Of a DNA stretch of 64,000 nucleotides, positions 16,807 to 24,921 are shown one piece after another. A program made the translations under genes and the position numbers. The stretch's first letter is position 1, and the number at the start of each line of letters is the position of its first letter. The notes beneath the pieces are model-generated. The model did no database searches. It saw nothing but the letters and a program-made list of their open reading frames with translations, and was not told the DNA's origin. This DNA is from Streptomyces sp. NBC_01296 (GTDB lineage: Bacteria; Actinomycetota; Actinomycetes; Streptomycetales; Streptomycetaceae), in contig NZ_CP130720.1 in the NCBI RefSeq assembly GCF_035984415.1, positions 5,456,001-5,520,000 of the forward strand, read 5' to 3'.

Positions 16807-17535
16807 ATGAGCAACATGAGCAGCGCGAGCAGCGCAAGCAGCACGAACAACGCCTCCCACGGCCTGGTCGTCCTCGACATGGCCGGCACCACCGTCGCCG
16901 ACGACGGCCTCGTCGAGCGCGCCTTCGAGCGCGCCGCCGAACGCATCGGCGTCGAGCCGGGCACCGCCGACCACGCGGCCAAGCTCCAGTACGTCCGCGA
17001 CACCATGGGCGAGTCGAAGATCTCCGTCTTCCGCCACCTCTTCGGTACGCAGGAGATGGCCCAGCGCGCCAACGCCGCCTTCGAGGAGGCGTACGGCGAG
17101 CTCGTCGACGGCGGGCTCATCGCCCCGATCCCCGGCGCCCGCCAGGCCATCGAGAAGCTCCGCGCCGACGGCCGGACCGTCGCCTTGACCACCGGCTTCG
17201 CCCGCGTCACCCAGGACGCCATCCTCGACGCCCTCGGCTGGCAGGGCCTGGCCGACCTCACCCTGTGCCCCGCCGACGCGGGCGGCCGCGGCCGGCCCTA
17301 CCCCGACATGGTGCTCGCCGCGTTCCTGCGCACCGGCGCCGCCGACGACGTACGGGACGTCGTGGTCGCCGGCGACACCGCGTACGACATGCTCAGCGGC
17401 CGCCGCTCCGGCGCCGGGATCGTGGCCGGCGTCCTCACCGGTGCCCACGACCTCGCCGCGCTCACCGAGCACGGCGCGACCCACGTCCTCGACTCGATCG
17501 CCGAACTGCCCTCGGTCTTGCTGGAGTCGGCGTGA
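16807..17535 (+). CDS. Phosphonatase-like HAD hydrolase (TIGR03351 type)
   Basis: The 242-residue protein has the nucleophile motif LDMAGTTV with D24 and alanine at +2, as in phosphonoacetaldehyde hydrolase rather than ordinary HAD phosphatases (DxD). K71 in TMGESKISVFRHLF fits the position of the Schiff-base lysine of PhnX. VVAGDTAYDMLSG is the acidic motif. It probably cleaves the C-P bond of phosphonoacetaldehyde made by the upstream oxidoreductase. ATG at 16807 follows GAGGAC closely. The first 18 residues are Ser/Asn-rich. Its stop overlaps the next start in a GTGA. Confidence 0.83.
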   Translation: MSNMSSASSASSTNNASHGLVVLDMAGTTVADDGLVERAFERAAERIGVEPGTADHAAKLQYVRDTMGESKISVFRHLFGTQEMAQRANAAFEEAYGELVDGGLIAPIPGARQAIEKLRADGRTVALTTGFARVTQDAILDALGWQGLADLTLCPADAGGRGRPYPDMVLAAFLRTGAADDVRDVVVAGDTAYDMLSGRRSGAGIVAGVLTGAHDLAALTEHGATHVLDSIAELPSVLLESA

Positions 17536-18581
17536 GCGGCATCCGCTTCGAGGGGGTCAGCGTCGCGTACGGCGGCAACACCGTGCTGGACCGGCTCGAC
17601 CTGACCGTCGAGCCGGGCGAGGTCATGGCGCTGCTCGGCCCCTCCGGCTCGGGCAAGACCACGGCGCTGCGCGCGGTCGCCGGTTTCGTACGGCCCGCCG
17701 CGGGCCGGGTGCTGATCGGCGGCCGGGACGTCACCGCGCTCCCGCCGCACAAGCGCGGCATCGGCATGGTCGTCCAGCAGTACGCGCTCTTCCCGCACAT
17801 GCGGGTGGAGGACAACGTGGCGTTCGGCCTCAAGGCGCAGAAGGCCCCCAAGGCCGAGATCCCGGGGCGCGTGGCCGAGGCGCTGGAGATGACCGGGATG
17901 GCGGCGTACGCCAAGCGCTACCCGCGCGAGCTGTCCGGCGGGCAGCAGCAGCGCGTGGCCATCGCCCGCGCGCTGGCGATCCGGCCCGGGGTTCTCCTGC
18001 TCGACGAGCCGCTGTCCGCGCTCGACGCGCAGCTGCGCTCCGGGATGCTCGCCGAACTGGCCCGGCTGCACCGCGAACTGCCCGACGTATCGATTCTGTA
18101 CGTCACGCACGACCAGGTGGAGGCATTGACCCTCGCCGACCGGATCGCGGTCATGGACAAGGCGCGGCTGCAGGACTGCGGCACTCCGCAGGAGCTGTAC
18201 CGGGCGCCGCGCACCGAGTTCACCGCGTCGTTCGTCGGCAACGCCAACCTGCTGCCGGTCACCGTCGCCGACTCGGGGGCGCTCTTCGCGGGGCGGCCCC
18301 TGGAACTGGACCGCGGGCGCGCCGTCCCCGGCGCGAACGCGACCCTGTGCGTACGGCCGCACCTGCTCGGCCTCGGGGCCGGGCCCAACGCGCTGACCGG
18401 CACGATCGCCGAGGTGCAGTGGCGGGGCTCGACGCACCGGCTGTACGTCGACGTCGACGGCCATCGCGTCAAGGCGGACCTGCCGGAGCTGCGCGAGACG
18501 CCCGCGCTGGGCGACACGGTGACGCTGCACTTCGAACCGCGGGACGCCGTGCTGCTGGCCGCAGGGGTGTCGGATGACTGA
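17532..18581 (+). CDS. Phosphonate ABC importer ATPase (PhnT-like)
   Basis: The 349-residue ATPase has Walker A GPSGSGKT (about 36-43), the signature LSGGQQQR, Walker B VLLLDEP, the H-loop VTHDQ and a C-terminal TOBE-like domain starting near residue 235. It matches the spermidine/iron/2-aminoethylphosphonate class of importers. GTG at 17532 overlaps the upstream stop by 4 bases and its end overlaps the permease start by 8, so the genes are translationally coupled. Context with phosphonate enzymes assigns the substrate class; sequence alone would not exclude polyamine or iron. Confidence 0.85.
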   Translation: MSGIRFEGVSVAYGGNTVLDRLDLTVEPGEVMALLGPSGSGKTTALRAVAGFVRPAAGRVLIGGRDVTALPPHKRGIGMVVQQYALFPHMRVEDNVAFGLKAQKAPKAEIPGRVAEALEMTGMAAYAKRYPRELSGGQQQRVAIARALAIRPGVLLLDEPLSALDAQLRSGMLAELARLHRELPDVSILYVTHDQVEALTLADRIAVMDKARLQDCGTPQELYRAPRTEFTASFVGNANLLPVTVADSGALFAGRPLELDRGRAVPGANATLCVRPHLLGLGAGPNALTGTIAEVQWRGSTHRLYVDVDGHRVKADLPELRETPALGDTVTLHFEPRDAVLLAAGVSDD

Positions 18582-19629
18582 GGCCCCGCGCCTGCACGGG
18601 CGGCGAACAACTGCCCTGCCGGGCACTCGGACCCCGGAGCACGCCGACGCCGCGTCGGGTACCCCGCAGGGCGCTCAGGCCCCGGCGCCGGAAGCGCCCG
18701 CGCCGTCCGGCGGACGACCGGCGGCCGGCTCCACCGTCGGGCACGGCCCCACCGTCGCCGGGCACGGCACCGTCACCGCCGGCCACACCACCACCCCGCA
18801 GGGCCGGCGCGGCGTCCCGCGCCGGCTGTGGTCCGTACCGCCCGTGGCCGTGCTCGCGCTGGTCTTCCTCTACCCGCTCGCGCTGGTCGTCCAGCAGTCC
18901 CTCACCCCCGAGAACGGCGGCGGCGCCTTCGACGCCTACGCCTCCGTCTTCCGCTCCCACGCGTTTCGCGAGGCGCTGGGGACCACGGTCTGGCTGGCCG
19001 CCGGCGCCACCGTCGGCTGCCTCGTCCTCGGCTTCGCGCTCGCGCTGATCATCGCCTTCGTCCCCTTCCCCGGGGCGCGCGGCGTCGCGAAGTTCATCGA
19101 CGTCTTCCTCTCCTTCCCCTCCTTCCTCATCACCCTCGCCCTCCTCTTCATCTACGGAACCGTCGGCATGGCCAACGGGCTCTGGACCGACGTGACCGGC
19201 GCCGCCGACGGGCCCTTCCACTTCCTCACCACCCCGTGGGGCGTGCTGCTCGCGGAGATCACGTACTTCACGCCCTTCGTGATGCGCCCGCTGCTCGCCG
19301 CCTTCTCCCAACTCGACACGGCCCAGCTCGAAGTGGCCTCGTCGCTGGGGGCGAAGCCCGCCCGGATCGTCCGGCGCGTGATCCTCCCCGAGGCCCTCCC
19401 GGCGCTCGCCGCCGGCGGCAGCCTCGTCCTGGTCATGTGCCTCAACGAGTTCGGGATCGTCCTGTTCACCGGAGCCAAGGACGTCACCACCCTCCCGATG
19501 CTCATCTACGGCAAGGCGATACTCGAATCCGACTACTCGGCCGCCTGCGTGGTCGCCGTCGTCAACATCGCGATCTCCGTCGGCCTGTTCGGCCTCTACC
19601 GGGTGGTGAGCAAGCGTGCTGGTGCATAG
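18574..19629 (+). CDS. Phosphonate ABC importer permease 1 (PhnU-like)
   Basis: The 351-residue permease has about six transmembrane helices from residue 88 on and the EAA loop EVASSLGAKPARIVRRVILPE that docks on the ATPase. The first about 85 residues are an unusual hydrophilic Pro/Gly/Ala/His-rich extension (repeating GHGP, GHGT, GHTT) with no counterpart in ordinary permeases; it should be cytoplasmic. ATG at 18574 overlaps the ATPase stop. Works with the second permease (19616-20413) as a heterodimer. Confidence 0.85.
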   Translation: MTEAPRLHGRRTTALPGTRTPEHADAASGTPQGAQAPAPEAPAPSGGRPAAGSTVGHGPTVAGHGTVTAGHTTTPQGRRGVPRRLWSVPPVAVLALVFLYPLALVVQQSLTPENGGGAFDAYASVFRSHAFREALGTTVWLAAGATVGCLVLGFALALIIAFVPFPGARGVAKFIDVFLSFPSFLITLALLFIYGTVGMANGLWTDVTGAADGPFHFLTTPWGVLLAEITYFTPFVMRPLLAAFSQLDTAQLEVASSLGAKPARIVRRVILPEALPALAAGGSLVLVMCLNEFGIVLFTGAKDVTTLPMLIYGKAILESDYSAACVVAVVNIAISVGLFGLYRVVSKRAGA

Positions 19630-20413
19630 CAAGGCCGGCCGCTGGGCCGCCTGGGGCCTGTTCGGGCTCCTCTTCCTCCCCCTCTTCGCGCTGCCGCTGC
19701 TCGTCGTGGTGGCCGCGTCCTTCTCCACCCACTGGTCCGGCGCCTTCCCCTCCGGCCCGACCACCGAGAACTACGCCTCCGCCGTACGGGGCGAATCCCT
19801 CCAGGCGCTGACCACCTCGCTGGTGACCGCCCTCGTCGCCAGCCTGCTCGCGCTCACCGTCGGCACCTGGGCCGCGCTGGCCGCCGCCGGACTGAAACGG
19901 CGCGGAAAGCGGACCCTGGACGCCCTGTTCATGCTGCCGGTCGCCGTGCCGTCCGTGGTCGTCGGCCTCGCCGTCCTGGTCGCCTTCAGCAAGCCCCCGC
20001 TGCTGCTCAACGGCACCGGCTCAATCGTGATCCTGGCGCACACGATTCTTGTCACGGCGTTTGCCCACCAGTCGGTTTCGGCCGCCATCGTTCGTCTCGA
20101 CCCCGCGTACGAACAGGCGGCGGCCTCCCTGGGCGCCCGTCCCGCGTACGTGTTGTGGCGGGTCAAGCTCCCCCTCCTGCTGCCGTCGCTGACGGCGGCC
20201 GCCGGACTCTGCTTCGCCCTGTCCATGGGCGAGCTGAGCGCCACGATGATGCTCTACCCGCCGGACTGGATGCCCCTCCCGGTCCGGATCTTCACCGCCA
20301 CCGACCGCGGTTCGCTCTTCGGCGGCTCCGCCGTCGCCGTGGTCCTGATGGCCGCCACCCTGCTGGTCCTCCTGGCCGTCTCCCGCATCCGCACCAGAGC
20401 CACGTACCGCTGA
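19616..20413 (+). CDS. Phosphonate ABC importer permease 2 (PhnV-like)
   Basis: The 265-residue inner-membrane protein has about six helices and the EAA loop EQAAASLGARPAYVLWRVKLP. GTG at 19616 lies inside the upstream permease gene, giving a 14-base overlap, which indicates coupled translation. GELSATMMLYPPDWMPLPVRIF near the C-terminus is typical of this importer class. It is followed after 25 bases by the binding-protein gene with its own AAGGAAG site. Confidence 0.85.
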   Translation: MLVHSKAGRWAAWGLFGLLFLPLFALPLLVVVAASFSTHWSGAFPSGPTTENYASAVRGESLQALTTSLVTALVASLLALTVGTWAALAAAGLKRRGKRTLDALFMLPVAVPSVVVGLAVLVAFSKPPLLLNGTGSIVILAHTILVTAFAHQSVSAAIVRLDPAYEQAAASLGARPAYVLWRVKLPLLLPSLTAAAGLCFALSMGELSATMMLYPPDWMPLPVRIFTATDRGSLFGGSAVAVVLMAATLLVLLAVSRIRTRATYR

Positions 20414-20438
20414 CTCCCTTTCCCCGTAAGGAAGTTCC

Positions 20439-21539
20439 ATGTCCAGCTACGTCAGAACCGCCAACAGCCGTCGTCGCCTCCTGCGCATCACCGCCTCCGT
20501 CACCGGCAGCCTCGCCCTCGCCGCCGGCCTCACCGCCTGCGGCGGCTCGTCCTCCGACGGCTCCAAGGGCGGCGGCGAGAAGATCGTCACCGTCTACAGC
20601 GCCGACGGCCTCAAGAGCGACAAGGGCGACGGCTGGTACGACAAGGTCTTCGCCGACTTCACGAAGAAGACCGGCATCGAGGTCAAGTACGTCGAGGGCG
20701 GCTCGGGCGAGATGGTGCAGCGCGCCGTCCGGGAGAAGACCAACACCCAGGCCGACGTACTGGTCACCCTGCCGCCGTTCATCCAGCAGGCGGACGGCAA
20801 GGGCCTGCTCCAGGCGTACAAGCCGCAGGGCTCCGACAAGGTCAACGGCGCGAACAAGGCCGCCGACGGCAAGTGGACCTCGGTCGTCAACAACTACTTC
20901 GGCTTCGTCCACAACAAGAAGGAGCTCACCGAGGCGCCCACGACCTGGGAGGAGCTGCTGGAGAGCAAGTACAAGGGCAAGCTCCAGTACTCCACCCCGG
21001 GCGTCGCGGGCGACGGCACCGCCGTCCTCATCAAGGCGATGCACGACTTCGGCGGCAAGGAGCCGGCGCTGGAGTACCTGAAGAAGCTCCAGGCCAACAA
21101 CGTCGGCCCGTCCTCCTCCACCAGCAAGCTCGCACCGAAGACGGACAAGGGCGAGCTGCTCGTCGCCAACGGCGACGTCCAGATGAACTTCGCGCAGTCC
21201 AAGTCCATGCCGAACCTGGGCATCTGGTTCCCCGCCAAGGACGGCGGCAAGCCGACCACCTTCGCCCTCCCGTACGCGGCCGGCCTGGTGGACAAGGCCC
21301 CGCACACCGAGAACGGCAGGAAGCTCCTCGACTACCTGCTCAGCGAGGACGCCCAGAAGCTGGTCAGCGAGGTCGGCGGCGGCTTCCCCGCGCGCACCGA
21401 CGTCAAGCCGACCGACGCCAACGCCGTCGAACTCACCAAGCTGATGACCGGTGTCGAGGTCTTCGAGCCGGACTGGGCCGACATCGACAAGAACCTCGCG
21501 GGCTACGTGGACGCGTGGAAGTCGGCCACCGGAAGCTGA
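20439..21539 (+). CDS. Phosphonate ABC importer substrate-binding lipoprotein (PhnS-like)
   Basis: The 366-residue extracytoplasmic binding protein has a signal with RRRLLRI followed by a hydrophobic stretch and the lipobox LTACGG (cysteine at about 33), so it is a lipoprotein, possibly Tat-exported. The mature part is the two-lobed type II binding fold (VTVYSADGLKSD at the start, VNNYFGFVHNKKEL in the middle). In family terms it binds 2-aminoethylphosphonate or a similar organophosphonate. It is the last importer gene and is followed by two hairpins at 21549-21570 and 21589-21625. Confidence 0.87.
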   Translation: MSSYVRTANSRRRLLRITASVTGSLALAAGLTACGGSSSDGSKGGGEKIVTVYSADGLKSDKGDGWYDKVFADFTKKTGIEVKYVEGGSGEMVQRAVREKTNTQADVLVTLPPFIQQADGKGLLQAYKPQGSDKVNGANKAADGKWTSVVNNYFGFVHNKKELTEAPTTWEELLESKYKGKLQYSTPGVAGDGTAVLIKAMHDFGGKEPALEYLKKLQANNVGPSSSTSKLAPKTDKGELLVANGDVQMNFAQSKSMPNLGIWFPAKDGGKPTTFALPYAAGLVDKAPHTENGRKLLDYLLSEDAQKLVSEVGGGFPARTDVKPTDANAVELTKLMTGVEVFEPDWADIDKNLAGYVDAWKSATGS

Positions 21540-21548
21540 CTGGTTGCC

Positions 21549-21570
21549 TCCTGGTCACCCACGACCAGGA
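21549..21570 (+). terminator. First hairpin after the phosphonate importer
   Basis: Perfect 8-bp arms TCCTGGTC and GACCAGGA flank a 6-base loop, 10 bases after the binding-protein stop. It may act with the stronger hairpin that follows. Confidence 0.5.
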
Positions 21571-21588
21571 AAGTGACGCTTGCATAAC

Positions 21589-21625
21589 GGGTCTGGACCG
21601 AAGACCGCACCTTCGGTCCGGACCC
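21589..21625 (+). terminator. Strong hairpin terminator of the phosphonate operon
   Basis: A 15-bp stem with one G-U pair (GGGTCTGGACCGAAG with CTTCGGTCCGGACCC) and a 7-base loop. Its left arm contains GGTCTGGACC, also close to a GntR/HutC operator, so a regulatory role for the downstream phosphatase gene is an alternative. Confidence 0.6.
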
Positions 21626-21721
21626 GGCGCACGTCCACGCGCACATCGCGGCGTACGCCCTCAGGTACGCCCCCATGCAAGTCCACCTGCGCCTTCCCCA
21701 CGATTACTCCCGGAGGAGTAC

Positions 21722-23269
21722 GTGCCCACTGTCCTGTCAGGACGCGCCCTCGCCGTGACCGCCACCGCCACGGCCCTGCTCGCCACCGCCCTCGGCACGC
21801 ACACGGCCACTGCCGAAACGGCCGCCACCACCGCTGCGACCATCACCGACAAGGTCCTCGTCATCGGCATCGACGGCACGGTCCTGGACCGCGTCAAGGC
21901 CGCCAACGCCCCCAACCTGCAAGGCCTGATGGCCCAGGGCCTGACCGCCAAGAGCACCCTGTACGCGAACCCGATGGCCGCCACCTCGTCGGGCCCCGGC
22001 TGGTCGACCATCGCCACCGGCGTCTGGCCCGACAAGCACGGCGTGAAGGACAACTCCTTCACGGGCAAGAACTACACGGCCTACCCGGACTTCCTGACCC
22101 GCATCGAGAACGCCAAGCCGGCGCTCAACACGTACGCGGCCGCCGACTGGGAGCCCATCACCTCCACCGACGCGGGCGGCCCGATCTTCTCCGCCAAGGT
22201 CGACAAGCGCCTCAGCCTCAAGGGCGACCGCGACGGCTACGGCACCGAGGACCCGAAGATCGCCGCCGCGGCCTCCGCCGAGCTGCAGGGCCAGAACCCG
22301 GACGCCGCCTTCGTGTACTTCGGCCAGGTCGACGGCGCCGGGCACTCCTACGGCGCCGCCAGCCGGCAGTATCTCGACGCGATCGGCCGCGTCGACGTGA
22401 TGGTCGGCCAGCTGCTCACCGCCGTCCAGAACCGCCCCGCGTACGCCCAGGAGAACTGGAAGATCCTGGTCACCACCGACCACGGGCACACCGACGCCGG
22501 CGGCCATGGTGGCTCCACCCTGCAGGAGCGCGGCACCTTCGTCATCGCCAAGGGCGCCGGCATCCCGGCCGGTTCGGTCCGCAGCGACGTCAAGCTCGTC
22601 GACGTGGCGGCCACCGCGATGGCGCAGGTCGGCGTCGACCCCGGCCCGGCGATCGACGGCATCCCGCTGAACGCCCCCGACGACAACGACCCGTTCGACA
22701 CCCTGCGGCCGGGCCTCCAGGCCCGCGTGGACGAGACGGGCATCCCGGCGGGCGTGAAGGGCTTCACGCACACCCCGCCGGCCGGCTGGTCGATCGACAA
22801 CTCCAAGATGGGCACCGGCGGCGTCACCGAGTGGGCCGGCTGGGCCTTCGCGACCGACGAGTTCTGGAGCCAGGCCCAGCGCGACCAGTGGCGCGAGCTG
22901 AACGTCCGCTCCCGTGACGTGTTCGCCGTCGCCGACTCCGACGAGTGGGACGACAAGTCCCACACCGGCTCCTACGACTCCACCCTGATCACTCCCAAGT
23001 GGGCCGTGACCGGCGGCACCACGGGTTCGCCTGCACATCTCACCTTCCAGACGCACTACCAGCACGAGGCCGGCCAGACCGCCCAGGTCCTGGTCTCCTA
23101 CAACGGCGGTACGCCGACGGTCGTCAAGAGCTACACCGCCGACGCGGTCGCCAAGGCGGAGTCCCTGGCCCTCCAGGTCCCCGCCGGCGCCACCGACGTC
23201 CAGATCCGCTTCCGCTACGCCGGCACCAACAACTGGTACTGGACCGTCGACAACGTCAAGCTCGGCTGA
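21722..23269 (+). CDS. Secreted alkaline-phosphatase-superfamily protein
   Basis: The 515-residue protein has a signal peptide (to about residue 33), then a type I phosphodiesterase/nucleotide pyrophosphatase-like domain: VIGIDGTVLDRV with the first metal Asp, TSSGPGWSTIATG with the nucleophile Ser/Thr region, QVDGAGHSYG and TTDHGHTDAGGHGG with metal-binding His/Asp. The last about 150 residues look like a beta-sandwich module. GTG at 21722 follows CGGAGGAG. It probably releases phosphate from organic esters outside the cell; placement after phosphonate uptake genes suggests shared phosphorus-scavenging control. A true phosphonoacetate hydrolase is possible but not shown. Confidence 0.82.
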   Translation: MPTVLSGRALAVTATATALLATALGTHTATAETAATTAATITDKVLVIGIDGTVLDRVKAANAPNLQGLMAQGLTAKSTLYANPMAATSSGPGWSTIATGVWPDKHGVKDNSFTGKNYTAYPDFLTRIENAKPALNTYAAADWEPITSTDAGGPIFSAKVDKRLSLKGDRDGYGTEDPKIAAAASAELQGQNPDAAFVYFGQVDGAGHSYGAASRQYLDAIGRVDVMVGQLLTAVQNRPAYAQENWKILVTTDHGHTDAGGHGGSTLQERGTFVIAKGAGIPAGSVRSDVKLVDVAATAMAQVGVDPGPAIDGIPLNAPDDNDPFDTLRPGLQARVDETGIPAGVKGFTHTPPAGWSIDNSKMGTGGVTEWAGWAFATDEFWSQAQRDQWRELNVRSRDVFAVADSDEWDDKSHTGSYDSTLITPKWAVTGGTTGSPAHLTFQTHYQHEAGQTAQVLVSYNGGTPTVVKSYTADAVAKAESLALQVPAGATDVQIRFRYAGTNNWYWTVDNVKLG

Positions 23270-23287
23270 TCCAGGCCCCCGCGGTCC

Positions 23288-23318
23288 GGGCCGTGGACGC
23301 CCGAAGCGTCCACGGCCC
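23288..23318 (+). terminator. Hairpin terminator after the phosphatase gene
   Basis: Perfect 13-bp arms GGGCCGTGGACGC and GCGTCCACGGCCC with a 5-base loop, 19 bases after the stop codon. Confidence 0.7.
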
Positions 23319-23345
23319 TGCCCCGATAGGGTGGTACAGACCGGC

Positions 23346-23386
23346 GGTCACAGGCCGAAGGTGACAGGCCGGAGGTCACGGCCACC
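23346..23386 (+). repeat. Three 14-bp direct repeats before the HAD gene
   Basis: Units GGTCACAGGCCGAA, GGTGACAGGCCGGA and a shortened GGTCACGGCCACC follow one another directly, ending 20 bases before the start codon at 23406. They may be a binding array in the leader or promoter. Confidence 0.55.
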
Positions 23387-23405
23387 GAGAGCGGAGAACA
23401 GTCCA

Positions 23406-24185
23406 GTGGCAGAGCGCAAGCCGATCGAATCCTGGCTAACCGACATGGACGGGGTCCTCATCCACGAGGGCACCCCGATCCCGGGCGCCGATGCCTTCAT
23501 CAAGCGGCTGCGCGACTCCGGCAAGCCCTTCCTGGTCCTGACCAACAACTCCATCTACACCCCCCGCGACCTCCAGGCCCGGCTGCTCCGCATGGGCCTC
23601 GACGTCCCCGTCGAGAACATCTGGACCTCGGCGCTCGCCACCGCCAAGTTCCTCGACGACCAGCGCCCGGGCGGCACCGCGTACGTCATCGGCGAAGCCG
23701 GCCTCACCACCGCACTGCACGACATCGGCTACATCCTGACCGACCACGAGCCCGACTACGTCGTCCTGGGCGAGACCCGCACGTACAGCTTCGAAGCGAT
23801 GACGAAGGCGGTCCGCCTGATCAACGGGGGCGCCCGCTTCATCTGCACCAACCCCGACGAGACCGGCCCCTCCACCGAGGGACCGCTGCCCGCCACCGGC
23901 GCCGTTGCCGCACTGATCACCAAGGCGACCGGCAAGCAGCCGTACTTCGCCGGCAAGCCCAACCCGCTGATGATGCGGACCGGCCTGAACGCCATCGGTG
24001 CGCACTCCGAGAGCAGCGCGATGATCGGCGACCGGATGGACACCGACGTCCTGGCCGGGCTCGAGGCCGGCATGCAGACCTTCCTCGTCCTGACCGGACT
24101 GACCTCCGCCGCGGACACCGAGAAGTTCCCCTACCGCCCGACCAAGACCGTCGCCTCCATCGCTGACCTGGTCGATCTCGTCTGA
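23406..24185 (+). CDS. HAD-IIA hydrolase, NagD-like
   Basis: The 259-residue protein has the nucleophile motif WLTDMDGVLIHEG, the class IIA VLTNNSIYTPRDL motif, the lysine in YFAGKPNPLMM and the acidic MIGDRMDTDVLAGLEAG. NagD-type enzymes dephosphorylate nucleotides or sugar phosphates; the substrate here is unknown. GTG at 23406 follows GCGGAGAA. It is preceded by a repeat array (23346-23386) and followed by a hairpin (24203-24230). Confidence 0.88.
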   Translation: MAERKPIESWLTDMDGVLIHEGTPIPGADAFIKRLRDSGKPFLVLTNNSIYTPRDLQARLLRMGLDVPVENIWTSALATAKFLDDQRPGGTAYVIGEAGLTTALHDIGYILTDHEPDYVVLGETRTYSFEAMTKAVRLINGGARFICTNPDETGPSTEGPLPATGAVAALITKATGKQPYFAGKPNPLMMRTGLNAIGAHSESSAMIGDRMDTDVLAGLEAGMQTFLVLTGLTSAADTEKFPYRPTKTVASIADLVDLV

Positions 24186-24202
24186 TCCGAACGGGTCAAG
24201 CC

Positions 24203-24230
24203 CGCGGCGCTCCGGATGCGGAGCGCCGCG
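24203..24230 (+). terminator. Hairpin terminator after the HAD gene
   Basis: A 12-bp perfect stem (arms beginning CGCGGCGCTCCG) with loop GATG, 18 bases after the HAD stop and 7 bases before the next hairpin. Confidence 0.65.
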
Positions 24231-24236
24231 CCGCGC

Positions 24237-24262
24237 GTGAACCTCCTTGTGAGGAGGTTCAC
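24237..24262 (+). promoter_or_regulatory. Perfect hairpin burying the Shine-Dalgarno sequence of the next gene
   Basis: Arms GTGAACCTCCT and AGGAGGTTCAC (11 bp, loop TGTG) end one base before the ATG at 24264. The whole AGGAGG ribosome site is in the 3' arm, so the folded leader should block initiation. It could act as a thermosensor, a protein-binding or antisense-controlled switch, or simply couple translation to upstream ribosomes. Confidence 0.7.
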
Positions 24263-24263
24263 C

Positions 24264-24911
24264 ATGCGCAGTGCTCTGATCGCTCTCCGTGCCACCGGGG
24301 TGGCCGTCGCCCTGACGGCGCTCACCGCCGTGTCCTCGCCCACCGCCCTCGCGGCGGGCGAGGAGAACCGCGGCAGCGTCTCGGTCGATCCGCACCAGGC
24401 CGAGCCGGGGGCGCAGGTCAAGGTGCGCGTCCGCGGCTGTGAGGACAAATGGGCGTCCGCCAAGTCCGCCGTCTTCGTGTCGGAGGTCCACCTGTCCTCC
24501 GGCCGCGACGGGGACAAGACGCTGACGGGCGACGCGATGGTCAGCTCCCAGGCCCAGCCCGGATGGCACGACATCCGGGTGAAGTGCGACGGCGGCGAGG
24601 ACCACGTCCGCGGGTCGATCGAGGTCGTCCGCCGCCGCGACGACCGCGAGAAGGACCGCGAGAAGGACCGCGAAAAGGAGCGCGACCGGCCGAACCCCCA
24701 CCAGTCTCCCGTCTGGCCGGTCCACGCGGGCGGCGGCGGCATGTCCGCCGAGCTCGCGGCGCAGGACCAGGCCGCGGCGGCCAAGAAGAACCACGGGGGC
24801 GACGGCCCCGGCCTCCCGCACACCGTGATCGGCGCCGTGCTCGCCGCCGCGGCCACCCTGGCCGTCGCGTTCCGGGCGCTGACGCTGCGCCGGCGCCGCA
24901 GCGGCGAGTGA
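24264..24911 (+). CDS. Surface protein with LPXT-like C-terminal sorting signal
   Basis: The 215-residue protein has a signal peptide (to about residue 30, ALAAG), a small ectodomain with two cysteines (RGCEDK and VKCDGG), a charged run of DREK repeats at about 127-142, then LPHTV, a hydrophobic helix and RRRRSGE. The order resembles a sortase signal but valine replaces the glycine of LPXTG. The class F sortase gene starts 11 bases later, so it is the likely partner. ATG at 24264 is set by AGGAGG, which lies in a perfect hairpin. The ectodomain is not recognised beyond its beta-rich look. Confidence 0.82.
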   Translation: MRSALIALRATGVAVALTALTAVSSPTALAAGEENRGSVSVDPHQAEPGAQVKVRVRGCEDKWASAKSAVFVSEVHLSSGRDGDKTLTGDAMVSSQAQPGWHDIRVKCDGGEDHVRGSIEVVRRRDDREKDREKDREKERDRPNPHQSPVWPVHAGGGGMSAELAAQDQAAAAKKNHGGDGPGLPHTVIGAVLAAAATLAVAFRALTLRRRRSGE

Positions 24912-24921
24912 GGGCCCGCCG

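Noticed and set aside
21589..21599. GGTCTGGACC as a definite GntR operator for the secreted phosphatase
   Set aside because: It is one arm of a long perfect hairpin, so a terminator role explains it better; kept only as an alternative.
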